Under the pieces are notes generated by a model. It saw nothing but the letters and a program-made list of their open reading frames with translations. It was not told where the DNA came from and did not search any database. A stretch of 64,000 nucleotides of DNA from Anaerolineales bacterium (GTDB taxonomy: Bacteria > Chloroflexota > Anaerolineae > Anaerolineales > Villigracilaceae). The stretch spans positions 62,001 to 126,000 of the forward strand of contig JAUXUL010000001.1 in assembly GCA_030680795.1 (NCBI GenBank). The letters are read 5' to 3'. Both the position numbers and the translations under genes were made by a program. Of this stretch, positions 16,835 to 25,507 are shown in pieces. Each line of letters begins with the position of its first letter. Position 1 is the stretch's first letter.

Positions 16835-17683
16835 TTATTTGGAGAGGGTTAAGTTTCCCGCTCCCATTTCAACGACAAAGGTAAGTGTTGAACCTTCGCC
16901 TTTTTGTTTATAGACGTCCCCGCTCTGACTCCAGCCTGGGCCTGCATTGATGTTCGATATGCCGCTCTGCACTGTGACAACTGCCTCCACGCCCTCGGGC
17001 ACGATGATGATCAGGTTGCTGAACCCGCTTACAATTTTGATCGAGGCGTCCCTTTGCAGTTCGCCTGAAAAATTGAGGGTGTAATCGCCTGCGCCGGATG
17101 AAAAATCAAAGATGCTGAAATTAGCGTTGGCGAGACCTTCCATCCTGACATCGGATGCGCCGGTAGAATATTTGAAGACCGACATCTCCGTTTGATTGGG
17201 TTCGGAGAATGCAAGTTTCACATCCGCCGCGCCATCTTTAATGGTCAGGCTGGTGAGTGCAAGTCCGCCAAATTCAAAAGTTCCATCATACGCGCCTGAT
17301 TCAATGCTCAAATTCATGGGTTGGTCGCCGAGTTTCAAATCCCATTCGTTCTTGAGGTTGTCAAAGGATGGGAAGACAGTGAATTTCTCATCCCCCATCT
17401 TGACCTGAACATTGCCGCCATCCGTCACGACTTGTGGCTTGAATTCTTCATAATTGTAGGTGGCTGTGCCATCCACAAGCTGACTCCCGCCGGGCGACAA
17501 TTTCATTTTACCCGCGCCAAATGAAAGTTTCAAACTTACATCGTCCGCCTTGGGATATGGCAGGCTGATATCTTCCACAACTTCGGGGCCTGGCTGTGCT
17601 CTTTGGGGCAGGTCAATATTGAATCCACAGGCCATTGTGGCTAACGCGAGAACTGCGATAAAAATTATAAGTTTACGTAACAT
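16835..17683 (-). CDS. Lipoprotein with toast-rack-type beta domain
   Basis: A protein of 282 residues from the ATG at 17683, chosen because AGGAGGTG lies ideally upstream; the longer frame upstream is not needed. Signal peptide with lipobox ATMAC-G (Cys about 19). After a short linker the protein is a series of beta strands with repeating patterns such as LSFGAGKMKLSPG, FEFGGLALTSLTIKDGAADVKLAF and FSSGAGDYTLNF, typical of the DUF4097/DUF2154 (LiaF-like) toast-rack fold. Such domains occur on envelope-stress-sensing proteins. The exact role is unknown; it stands alone between a repeat and a terminator. Confidence 0.82.
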   Translation of the reverse strand: MLRKLIIFIAVLALATMACGFNIDLPQRAQPGPEVVEDISLPYPKADDVSLKLSFGAGKMKLSPGGSQLVDGTATYNYEEFKPQVVTDGGNVQVKMGDEKFTVFPSFDNLKNEWDLKLGDQPMNLSIESGAYDGTFEFGGLALTSLTIKDGAADVKLAFSEPNQTEMSVFKYSTGASDVRMEGLANANFSIFDFSSGAGDYTLNFSGELQRDASIKIVSGFSNLIIIVPEGVEAVVTVQSGISNINAGPGWSQSGDVYKQKGEGSTLTFVVEMGAGNLTLSK

Positions 17684-17754
17684 GGAAACACCTCCTGAAG
17701 GGTATTTTACCTGAGGAGGTATACGGAGGAAAACGGATTCGGTTGCAGGGTCTT

Positions 17755-17912
17755 CAACCACAGATGACCCCGCAAAAAGACCAATTAAACACAAAGGTCA
17801 CAAAGGAACACGAAGGAATGCCTCTTCATTTATTAACCTTTGTGTACTTGGTGTCCCTCGTGTTTAAAATCTTTTTGTTCTTTTTCTCCGCGTTCATCAG
17901 CGTCCCGTAGTT
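17755..17912. repeat. Intergenic inverted-repeat element (CACAAAGG type)
   Basis: CACAAAGG...CACGAAGG on the left (17790-17816) is mirrored by CCTTTGTG...CCTCGTGTT on the right (17839-17863). It lies between radA and the toast-rack lipoprotein gene and carries no reading frame of note. Confidence 0.5.
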
Positions 17913-17919
17913 TTTGATT

Positions 17920-19314
17920 TTATTTCTTCTTCAACGCCGCATCCAAGGCCTGATCCAGCGAGCGGATTTCGATGATCTCAATCCCCTTGGGATATTGCTC
18001 CCCCTTGCGAATGGCTTTGGGAACAATCGCAGTTCTGAATCCCAACTTTTGCGCTTCATACAAACGCGCCACCATTTGGCCAGGCATACGCAGCTCACCC
18101 GCCAAACCAATTTCACCGATCAAAACGGCCTCAGCGCGCACAGGCACATCCTTCCATGAAGAGGCAATCGCGGCGGCGATGGCCAGATCTGCGGCCGGTT
18201 CGTCAATTTGAATGCCGCCGACCACATTCACAAAGACATCATGTTCGGCAAGTTTCAAGCCAACCCGGCGGGTAAGCACCGCTGAAATTAACAACAAGCG
18301 GTTGAAGTCGACACCGTTGGGAGTTCGGCGCGCATTGCCAAATTGGGTTGGGGAAGTTAATCCTTGAATTTCAACCAGGATGGGACGCGTCCCTTCCATT
18401 GTCACTGCAATGGCAGAGCCGGCCGCATTGATCAATCTTTCCGCCAGAAATGCTTCAGATGGATTCGTCACTTCCACCAGTCCGCCCTCGCGCATTTCAA
18501 ACACGCCCACCTCAGCCGTCGCGCCGAAACGATTCTTCACAGAACGCAATAAACGATACGCCTGAAAACGATCGCCTTCCAAATACAATACTGTGTCCAC
18601 AATATGTTCGAGCACTCGCGGGCCGGCAATCGCACCATCCTTGGTCACATGCCCGATCATGAACACGGAAATACCTGAAGACTTCGCCAACTCGCGAAGT
18701 TGGGAAGCGCACTCGCGCACCTGCGAGACCGAGCCAGCCGAAGAATCCATGTTGGATAAATAAACGGTTTGGATCGAGTCAACGATCAGCAGGTCAGGTT
18801 TTGAATCGCGGACGTGGTTCAAGATCACTTCGAGATTCGTCTCAGTCACAAGCAGAAGATTTTTCGGCAAATCTTTTTTGCCGTGCGTAGCGAGCAAACG
18901 CACCGCGCGCATTTTGATCTGCCGTTCTGATTCCTCGCCGGAAACATACAACACCCGCTGTGTGTTGGACATCTCCATCGCCATTTGCAACATCAATGTG
19001 GATTTGCCAATACCAGGGTCACCGCCAATCAGCACGATGGAACCAAGCACAATGCCGCCGCCGAGCACGCGCGCAAACTCTCCGATTGGCAGATGAACCC
19101 GATCCTCCGCATCACCCCCGACCTCGGAAATGGGATGAGGTTGCGAGCGGCCGCTCAACCCGCGCAGATTACCCGCTCCCTTCGCAAGCGGCTCATCGTG
19201 GACAACTTCCTCCATCATGCTATTAAACGATCCGCATTGCGGGCACTTGCCCATATAAGAGGCCGCCGCGCGCCCGCATTCCTGACAGACAAATCGTGTG
19301 TGTGTTTTTGCCAT
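17920..19314 (-). CDS. radA: DNA repair protein RadA (Sms)
   Basis: A protein of 464 residues from the ATG at 19314 (MAKTHTRFVCQECG), preceded by AAAGGTGA. An N-terminal C4 zinc finger (CQECG...CPQCG), a RecA-like ATPase with Walker A GGDPGIGKST, the RadA-specific KNRFG motif and a C-terminal Lon-protease-like domain (VNVVGGIQIDEPAADLAIAAAI) are all in order. RadA is a helicase-like branch-migration factor in recombinational repair. No partner gene is adjacent. Confidence 0.96.
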   Translation of the reverse strand: MAKTHTRFVCQECGRAAASYMGKCPQCGSFNSMMEEVVHDEPLAKGAGNLRGLSGRSQPHPISEVGGDAEDRVHLPIGEFARVLGGGIVLGSIVLIGGDPGIGKSTLMLQMAMEMSNTQRVLYVSGEESERQIKMRAVRLLATHGKKDLPKNLLLVTETNLEVILNHVRDSKPDLLIVDSIQTVYLSNMDSSAGSVSQVRECASQLRELAKSSGISVFMIGHVTKDGAIAGPRVLEHIVDTVLYLEGDRFQAYRLLRSVKNRFGATAEVGVFEMREGGLVEVTNPSEAFLAERLINAAGSAIAVTMEGTRPILVEIQGLTSPTQFGNARRTPNGVDFNRLLLISAVLTRRVGLKLAEHDVFVNVVGGIQIDEPAADLAIAAAIASSWKDVPVRAEAVLIGEIGLAGELRMPGQMVARLYEAQKLGFRTAIVPKAIRKGEQYPKGIEIIEIRSLDQALDAALKKK

Positions 19315-19321
19315 ATTCACC

Positions 19322-19405
19322 TTTTATGTGTCACCCTGAGCGTAGCGAAGGGTCTCTTATTATAGTCAGAGATGCTTCGCCGAAAAGCGGCTCAGCATGA
19401 CATAT
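19322..19405. repeat. Intergenic repeat related to the GTGTCATTCTGAGC family
   Basis: TGTCACCCTGAGCGTAGCGAA (19329 on) is followed by GGGTCTC, TCAGAGATGCTTCGCC and a closing CTCAGCATGACA. The core resembles the elements at 15190, 57188 and 63254. It sits just upstream of radA. Confidence 0.55.
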
Positions 19406-19477
19406 CAGCAGGCAGTATAACAGAATTTATGTTCTGTTTTTTAATGTCTGCTATATTATTGAGGGCATATTTGAATA

Positions 19478-19507
19478 ATTGAATGCCGGCTCCAGTCAGC
19501 ATTCAAT
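19478..19507. repeat. Hairpin downstream of homoserine dehydrogenase
   Basis: ATTGAATGC (19478-19486) pairs with GCATTCAAT (19499-19507). The flanks are only mildly T-rich, so it could be a weak terminator for the minus-strand gene or another repeat. Confidence 0.4.
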
Positions 19508-19559
19508 GTATGTAGGAAGTGGATTTTATTGCATGGTTAATAGCCAAGTGGCGGTTACC

Positions 19560-20618
19560 TTAAAGATGACTGTCACTTTTATTGACTATATTCACAAAAT
19601 CTGCGAACAAACCATAAGCCGTTTCAACGGGACCACCCAGCATGCCTTCGCGTTCAGAGACGATGATGGAATAATCCGGTAAAACATCGGTGCGGAAGGT
19701 TAAGCCTGTGGAGGAGCCCATCATTCCATATAATGGCGAGGCTGGTTCAACCAGTTCTGGCGCCACGCGCGCGTTTATCGTCTTGCCCGCCCGTTCTGCG
19801 GAAGCCAGCAACTTGTAGCGCTTGCCTTCCGATTTTGCTTTTACGATCATTTCGGATGTAATTCCGCGAATGCCGGTGCGATCCACTTGTTGGGGTTTGA
19901 GTGGCGTATCCATTAATACGGCAACCAGCGCGGCCACTTTGATGGATGCGTCCCAGCCATCCACATCGCCAGAGGGGTCTGTTTCTGCAATTCCGACACC
20001 CTGACAATACTTCACGGCTGCCTCAAACGATTCGCCGTCTTCCATGCGTGAGAGGATGATATTGGTGGTGGCATTGATAATGCCTTTAAAGGAGATTAAA
20101 TCTGCGGCGGGCAGGGCTTCTCGAAAGGTGGAAAATACCGGCGTGCCGCCCAATACAGTCGATTCGAACATAAATCTTTTGTTTTTAGATTTGGCAAGAG
20201 CGGTCAATTCCCGATAGGCATGGACAACCGTGCCTTTGTTCGCGGTGCTGACGTGCATGCCTGCGTTCAATGCCGCGCGGACGTGGTCAATGGCGGGCTG
20301 GCCTGTCTCGTAATTGACAGGCGAGTTTTCGAACATGACATCGGCGGATGAGTTCTTGATCACAGAAGAGGAATCGGTCATCGGTAATCGGGAATTGTTC
20401 AATGAGGAAATATCTTTTCCGCTTTCCACCAACTCCAGCGCTGTTTGAATATCAATCCCGTTTGGGTTTACGGCAAATCCGTGCCGGCCGGTGGAGATGC
20501 CGGTGAATGAAAAGGCCAGGTCATATTTGGATTTGAGCAAATCCTGCTTGCGGACCAACAGCCTGGCCAGTGCGCGGGCGACATTTCCAAAACCAATGAG
20601 TGCGAATTTGTAGTGCAT
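19560..20618 (-). CDS. hom: Homoserine dehydrogenase (short form)
   Basis: A protein of 352 residues. The N-terminal Rossmann motif is ALIGFGNVARAL (about 6-17); the catalytic domain carries STANKGTVVHAYRELTALAK and the hallmark VLGGTPVFSTFREALPAADLISFKGIINATTNIILSRME, then GIAETDPSGDVDGWDASIK. It reduces aspartate semialdehyde to homoserine in threonine/methionine synthesis. It lacks the C-terminal ACT regulatory domain found in longer enzymes, so feedback control by threonine through that domain is not expected. AGGAG lies upstream of the ATG at a slightly long spacing. No other threonine gene is adjacent, although thrS lies 25 kb away. Confidence 0.93.
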   Translation of the reverse strand: MHYKFALIGFGNVARALARLLVRKQDLLKSKYDLAFSFTGISTGRHGFAVNPNGIDIQTALELVESGKDISSLNNSRLPMTDSSSVIKNSSADVMFENSPVNYETGQPAIDHVRAALNAGMHVSTANKGTVVHAYRELTALAKSKNKRFMFESTVLGGTPVFSTFREALPAADLISFKGIINATTNIILSRMEDGESFEAAVKYCQGVGIAETDPSGDVDGWDASIKVAALVAVLMDTPLKPQQVDRTGIRGITSEMIVKAKSEGKRYKLLASAERAGKTINARVAPELVEPASPLYGMMGSSTGLTFRTDVLPDYSIIVSEREGMLGGPVETAYGLFADFVNIVNKSDSHL

Positions 20619-20697
20619 AAATTAAGTTCTCCTATGTCACGTGTCAGGTATCAGGTCTTCGGTCATACTTGACACGTGACACCTGAAACCGAAATAC

Positions 20698-21402
20698 TTA
20701 TATCGGCGGATACGGAAACGCCCTTCGTCCTTCAAGCGGACGTGGAAATACTTTGTCATCGCACAACATCTCTGCGCGGGTCAACAATGCGGTGATCTCG
20801 CCCGGGCTGAGAACCTGCTCAAGGATGTTGGACCAGTTGTCAGTTTGGGTAAGAGGCGCGAGTAAGTCGTCTGGAATTTGCTGACCTGCGAAGTCCCAGA
20901 TCACGGTGCGAAATTTGTCGTCTTCGTGAAAACATACCCCATGATCGATGGTAAAGAGCTTGCGGGTTTCATCTTCAAAAAAGACGTGGCTGCCTTTGCG
21001 GTCGGCATTGTTGGCGAGCAGGTCAAATAAAACGACGGGGCGGAGTTTTTGTTTATCTTCCGGCGTGAAGTTGAAGTAGTGATAGTCAACATCATAATCA
21101 ATATATTGCTGCAATGAACCAGGACCGTAGGGGCCATCTTCACGATAGATCGTAAATGGGACAATATGAAAGCCAAGCGCTTCACTTAAGTGATAGGCGG
21201 CCACTTCACGATGCGCAAGGGTATGATCGGGAAAATCCCACAGCGGCTGTTCGCCTTTGCTTGGCTTGTAGACGGCTTTGTATTCCACGCCTTCGTGATG
21301 CACATCCACAAAGAAGGTGTAATTGGAGCCAAGCATGAACTGGCCTTTGAGTTGATATTTGCCGTGTGTGAGGGCGGCTTGGATTTCGTTTGATGGGGTC
21401 AT
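20698..21402 (-). CDS. SCO1664-family protein (PI3/4-kinase-like fold)
   Basis: A protein of 234 residues. The pattern VYKPSKGEQPLWDFPDHTLAHREVAAYHLSEALGF, then VLFDLLANNADRKGSHVF and IDHGVCFH, matches the SCO1664 family known mainly from Actinobacteria and Chloroflexota. The lysine (VYKP), NADRKG (like a kinase HRD/NxD loop) and IDHG (like DFG) follow the atypical kinase pattern, so a phosphotransferase is plausible, but function is unknown. It is followed upstream on the same strand by the DUF3090 gene, a partner that also accompanies it in actinobacteria, so the two probably act together. Confidence 0.85.
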   Translation of the reverse strand: MTPSNEIQAALTHGKYQLKGQFMLGSNYTFFVDVHHEGVEYKAVYKPSKGEQPLWDFPDHTLAHREVAAYHLSEALGFHIVPFTIYREDGPYGPGSLQQYIDYDVDYHYFNFTPEDKQKLRPVVLFDLLANNADRKGSHVFFEDETRKLFTIDHGVCFHEDDKFRTVIWDFAGQQIPDDLLAPLTQTDNWSNILEQVLSPGEITALLTRAEMLCDDKVFPRPLEGRRAFPYPPI

Positions 21403-21480
21403 GCGAGTTGTAAATCGTTACAGGTTGAAGGTTGCAAGTTGGGATTGAAAAACTTAAACCTGGAACTTGTAACCTTCAAC

Positions 21481-22011
21481 TCACTCATGCAAATGCCCGT
21501 TCTTTTTGGGGCAGAAGTGCCCTTCGGGTTCCATGGGCTGTCCGCATTGCGGGCAAAGCGGGCGTCCTCGTGAGGCCACATCCTGTCCCCAGCGTGCAAG
21601 TTGCCGCAATTGTGTGCGCGTGGTCCAAAAGCGGACTTGCGCCGCAGAGTCGGGTTCGATTTCTTCGGTCAGTAATTCCTTGGTGAAGATCACAGCGCGG
21701 TCGCGGTCTTTATCATAACCCAGTCCTATTTCACCAGCGCGGAAGAGCGGATCTACGGGCGGGTTGATACGCATGACCTGCTCGACATAATCGCCGGAGG
21801 CTTCTTCGAGATCCGGGGCTTGCTGGCTGATCTGTGCGAGGAATTGTTCGATCCCGATCGCAAGCGACTGCAGCTGCGCCTTTTCAATGATAATGGTAAT
21901 GGTGCGTTGTTCCTGATAAGCTTGCAAATAAAAGACGCGCTGGCCTGGTTTGCCGATGGCGTCTGCTGTAATATGGTCACATGGATCTACGTCAATTTCA
22001 AAACGGGGCAT
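21481..22011 (-). CDS. DUF3090 family protein with C-terminal zinc-ribbon-like motif
   Basis: A protein of 176 residues from the ATG at 22011 (MPRFEIDVDPCDHITADAIGKPGQRVFYLQA), the usual DUF3090 start; the longer upstream frame runs through an intergenic repeat and is rejected. The C-terminal part ends with CPQCGQPMEPEGHFCPKKNGH, a Cys4-like knuckle that probably binds zinc. DUF3090 and SCO1664 genes are commonly neighbours (in actinobacteria often with a histidine phosphatase). Biochemical role unknown; the pair suggests a small conserved module of nucleotide or phosphate metabolism (speculative). Confidence 0.87.
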   Translation of the reverse strand: MPRFEIDVDPCDHITADAIGKPGQRVFYLQAYQEQRTITIIIEKAQLQSLAIGIEQFLAQISQQAPDLEEASGDYVEQVMRINPPVDPLFRAGEIGLGYDKDRDRAVIFTKELLTEEIEPDSAAQVRFWTTRTQLRQLARWGQDVASRGRPLCPQCGQPMEPEGHFCPKKNGHLHE

Positions 22012-22047
22012 AGGGTACCTTTTGTTGCGGCGAGTATACCAGAAGTA

Positions 22048-22110
22048 AGACGGTAGACCGTAGACCGATGACCGTAAAAGTCTGTCCACCGTCCACTGTC
22101 TACGGTCTAA
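22048..22110. repeat. Intergenic repeat, GTAGACCG/CGGTCTAC family
   Basis: ACGGTAGACCGTAGACCG on the left is mirrored by CACCGTCCACTGTCTACGGTCTA on the right. Related copies lie at 45590-45642 and 47473-47502. Confidence 0.6.
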
Positions 22111-22144
22111 TGTATAATCCCAGCATCTTGCCATAGGAGCTGTC

Positions 22145-23824
22145 ATGTACGATAAAAACAAACTGAATGAGTTAAAAGATTCCCTCAATAAATGGAGAGG
22201 GACTTCTTTAAAGAAAGCGCTGTCACAATTGCCGGAACGCGCCGCTGATTTTATTACCACCTCATCCGAACCGATCAACAGACTTTACACACCGCTCGAT
22301 ATCGCGGGCATTGATTACGCCTCTTCACTTGGACTTCCAGGCGAGTATCCCTACACAAGAGGCGTCCACCCGACGCTTTACCGAAGTAAGCTGTGGACGA
22401 TGCGCATGTTCGCCGGCTTCGGAACGGCGGAGGAAACGAACGCGCGCTTCAAATACCTGCTGGAGCAGGGTCAAACAGGATTGAGCATTGCCTTCGACCT
22501 GGCGACTTTGATGGGCTACGACACCGACCAACCCGAAGCGCTGGGTGAGTTTGGCAAATGCGGCGTGGCGATCTCCTCTTTGAAAGATATGGAAATTTTA
22601 TTGGATGGGATTCCGCTCGATAAAGTCTCCTCCAGCATGACAATTAACTCGCCGGCCGCGATCATCTGGGGTATGTACCTGGCCGCCGCTGAAAAACAAG
22701 GCTTGCGCCTCGACCAGTTACGCGGCACAACCCAGAACGATATTCTCAAGGAGTTTATCGCGCAAAAGGAATTCATCTTCCCGCCCGAACCCTCCATGAG
22801 ACTTGTTGTGGACACGATGGAATTCGGCGCGCAGAAAGTTCCACAGTGGAATACGATTTCGATCAGCGGCTATCATATCCGCGAAGCTGGCTCCACTGCC
22901 GCGCAGGAATTGGCATTCACACTTGCAGATGGACTTGAATACGTCCGCTGGGGAATTGCGCGCGGTATGGATGTGGACGAGTTCGCGCCGCGTCTTTCCT
23001 TCTTCTTCAACGCGCACAATGACTTCTTTGAGGAGATCGCCAAGTATCGCGCGGCGCGTCGTATTTGGGCGCGCGAGATGCGTGAAACCTTCAAGGCGAA
23101 GGATCCGCGCTCATGGCTGCTGCGTTTCCACACACAAACAGCAGGCGTTTCATTAACGGCGCAACAGCCTGAGAACAACGTGGTGCGTGTGGCCATCCAG
23201 GCTCTTGCCGCTGTCCTCGGCGGTACGCAAAGTTTGCACACCAATTCAATGGATGAAGCCCTGGCTTTGCCCTCCGAACATTCCGTGACGATTGCCTTGC
23301 GCACGCAGCAGATCATCGCTGAAGAATCAGGTGTGACGAATACCGTTGATCCATTGGGCGGCAGTTTCTTCGTCGAAGCGCAGACAGACCGAATGGAAAA
23401 GCAGGTCTACGATTACTTCCACAGGATCGAAGAATTGGGCGGCGTGATCCCCGCCATTGAAAAGGGATTCTTCCAAAGTGAAATTTCAGATGCGGCCTAT
23501 CGCTATCAACGCGAGATTGACAAAGGCATCCGCAAGATCGTGGGAGTGAATGCGTATGCGGAAAATAAACCGCTTTCAATTCCGATCTTGAAGATGGACC
23601 CGAGTGGCTATAGCAGGCAAGTGGCGCGCCTGAACGAAGTCCGCAAGACGCGTGATAGCGGCCGTGTGGGCCAGACTTTGGATCGCTTGCGAATCGCCTG
23701 CGAAGGTACTGAGAATACAATGCCGTATATCATGGAATGCGTCCATACGTATTGCACGCTGGGTGAGATCATTGGGGTGATGACGAAAGTGTTTGGGAAG
23801 TACGAAGAGCCGTCGCTGATCTAG
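22145..23824 (+). CDS. Acyl-CoA mutase large subunit (methylmalonyl-CoA mutase family)
   Basis: A protein of 559 residues, the length of the TIM-barrel subunit without the B12-binding domain. It carries the family blocks [63 protein letters not shown] (substrate Arg) and [15 protein letters not shown] (catalytic His region), plus [13 protein letters not shown] and [10 protein letters not shown]. The partner cobalamin-binding subunit and an epimerase or MeaB chaperone are not in the window. Methylmalonyl-CoA is the usual substrate, but the VHP in TRGVHPTLY differs from PYA of classical methylmalonyl-CoA mutases, so isobutyryl-, 2-hydroxyisobutyryl- or another acyl-CoA is possible. AGGAGCTGTC precedes the ATG; a strong terminator follows. 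Confidence 0.9.
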   Translation: MYDKNKLNELKDSLNKWRGTSLKKALSQLPERAADFITTSSEPINRLYTPLDIAGIDYASSLGLPGEYPYTRGVHPTLYRSKLWTMRMFAGFGTAEETNARFKYLLEQGQTGLSIAFDLATLMGYDTDQPEALGEFGKCGVAISSLKDMEILLDGIPLDKVSSSMTINSPAAIIWGMYLAAAEKQGLRLDQLRGTTQNDILKEFIAQKEFIFPPEPSMRLVVDTMEFGAQKVPQWNTISISGYHIREAGSTAAQELAFTLADGLEYVRWGIARGMDVDEFAPRLSFFFNAHNDFFEEIAKYRAARRIWAREMRETFKAKDPRSWLLRFHTQTAGVSLTAQQPENNVVRVAIQALAAVLGGTQSLHTNSMDEALALPSEHSVTIALRTQQIIAEESGVTNTVDPLGGSFFVEAQTDRMEKQVYDYFHRIEELGGVIPAIEKGFFQSEISDAAYRYQREIDKGIRKIVGVNAYAENKPLSIPILKMDPSGYSRQVARLNEVRKTRDSGRVGQTLDRLRIACEGTENTMPYIMECVHTYCTLGEIIGVMTKVFGKYEEPSLI

Positions 23825-23836
23825 AATTCGTTGAAT

Positions 23837-23877
23837 AAAAAAAGCGCTGACTTGTGAAAACAAGTCAGCGCTTTTTT
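23837..23877. terminator. Bidirectional terminator
   Basis: AAAGCGCTGACTTGT (23841-23855) pairs perfectly with ACAAGTCAGCGCTTT (23860-23874) around a GAAA tetraloop, with A-runs on the left and T-runs on the right. It serves both the mutase (plus) and the channel-like gene (minus). Confidence 0.95.
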
Positions 23878-23899
23878 TATTTATCAAGACATGGAAAGG

Positions 23900-25378
23900 C
23901 TATTTTCCACTTCTGCGAGAGAGCCATTTTTCGAGTTGTTTGGCCGCAATTTCCCTGCCGCCCAAACCAAAGGCAAGAGCCACTGCCACACCGATGGTCG
24001 CGAGGATGATTGTAATTGCGCTGTCTGCGAGAGTCACGCCGGCCTGGCTGAGTGCAATACCTGCAACGAAGATCAGGATCGCCCAGCGCGCAATGTTAGC
24101 AAAGAAAAGTGCATCACTGCCGCCTGTGGAAATGATCAGGTTGGATGCAATATTGGCAATATAAATGCCTGCCATGAATATTACGATACCAAAGAGTAAT
24201 ATTCCGCCGAAGGTAATCAAGGATCCAACTAGCGCTGCAATGGATGCAAGACCGATGAATTCTGCAGTGCTTTGAACAGCCAGCAGCATGACAGCGACCA
24301 GGACAATGTATCCGATTACACCAGAGAGGGCGGTTCCTTTTGTAGCTTTGAAACCAAGCGCGGAGGGCAGGCGGTCAACGCCAATGCCAGCCAAAAGGCT
24401 TGTGGTTACATCAGAAATGAATTTGGCGATGTAATATGCTACACCCAGCAACACAGCTGCGCCGAGTGTGCTGAGGATCGCGGCTATCACGCCACTGAGT
24501 AATTGTGTCCCGATTTCAGAAATTACAGGAAGGTTAAGTACATCCAATGCCTGAATGATCACCGGCACCAGCACCAGGATGTAGACAACGGTTCCTAGCA
24601 GACCGGAGAGCGGCTGTGCGCTTTGAGCCTTGCTCAAACCAACCCGTTCACCAAGGCTGTCAATCCCCAGACCTTCGAGGAAGCCTGTCACGATCTGGCG
24701 GATAATGCGTGCTAACAACGCTCCCAGGAACACGATAATGACCGCCCCAATGATGCCTGGAATATAGTTGAGCATTTGGTTAACCAAGCCTTGAACAGAA
24801 TCTGCGGCTGCGCCAATTCCCAGGCTATTCAAAATAGATGGAATGAAAATCAGGAAGACCAGCCAGAAAACGGCCTTGCCGATCGATTCGTTCATGTTGG
24901 ATGATTTCTTACCCGTTACTTTTTCACCCAAGCGTTCATCCAAACGGGTTACGTTCAGGACGCGGATCACAAGGAATTTTAGTACTGTTGCGATAATCCA
25001 CGCCACCAACAGGGAAACACCCACGCCGATAATCCCGACAATCACTTCGTTCACAAATTGGGATTGTGCCGCATTCGCCGAAAGTCTGGTGGGCAGGAAA
25101 CCCATTCCTTGAGCCAGGTTTACCAATTGGATCAGCACAAAGACGAAGAGTGCCCAGAAGGTAAATCCGCTCACCCAGTTTGTGATTTGTGTTTTTGTGC
25201 CCAGTGAATCTGACGCGCGCTGATCCACATTGGCACGCTCAAGCCCCTTTCGCACGATGAATGCGCCAATGCGTGCCACAATCCATGCCACAAACAGGCC
25301 GATGATAATGGCCAGGATTGGGACAAGGATGGCGGCAGTAGCACCCAGGCTTGCGATGATGTTGTTTAGAAAATTCAT
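23900..25378 (-). CDS. Membrane protein with conserved TM-helix repeats (CmpX/mechanosensitive-channel-like)
   Basis: A protein of 492 residues, almost wholly hydrophobic with about 11-12 helices. Internal repeats are visible: NYIPGIIGAVIIVFLGALLARIIRQIVTGFLEGLGIDSLGERVG and similar blocks before it (WIIATVLKFLVIRVLNVTRLDERLGEKV) and after it, each ending in a Leu/Gly-rich amphipathic stretch. This pattern defines the TM_helix family (PF05552) of CmpX-type proteins, related to small-conductance mechanosensitive channels. The C-terminus (ATIGVAVALAFGLGGREIAAKQLEKWL) matches the pore-lining helix of MscS-like proteins. Strong AAAGGAGAATATT ribosome site. It appears monocistronic. Confidence 0.87.
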   Translation of the reverse strand: MNFLNNIIASLGATAAILVPILAIIIGLFVAWIVARIGAFIVRKGLERANVDQRASDSLGTKTQITNWVSGFTFWALFVFVLIQLVNLAQGMGFLPTRLSANAAQSQFVNEVIVGIIGVGVSLLVAWIIATVLKFLVIRVLNVTRLDERLGEKVTGKKSSNMNESIGKAVFWLVFLIFIPSILNSLGIGAAADSVQGLVNQMLNYIPGIIGAVIIVFLGALLARIIRQIVTGFLEGLGIDSLGERVGLSKAQSAQPLSGLLGTVVYILVLVPVIIQALDVLNLPVISEIGTQLLSGVIAAILSTLGAAVLLGVAYYIAKFISDVTTSLLAGIGVDRLPSALGFKATKGTALSGVIGYIVLVAVMLLAVQSTAEFIGLASIAALVGSLITFGGILLFGIVIFMAGIYIANIASNLIISTGGSDALFFANIARWAILIFVAGIALSQAGVTLADSAITIILATIGVAVALAFGLGGREIAAKQLEKWLSRRSGK

Positions 25379-25507
25379 AATATTCTCCTTTTTAATAATT
25401 TGATTTCCTACAATCAGTATAACACCAAAAAATCACGAAAGTTGTTCTGTAAAATCGGGATTTGAGCGGATACGGGTCCTCACCAGCCGCCATGCAGTCT
25501 TATGAAA

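Noticed and set aside
22012-22278. N-terminal extension of the DUF3090 frame
   Set aside because: It reads through an intergenic repeat and the start of the mutase gene on the other strand; MPRFEIDVD is the family start.
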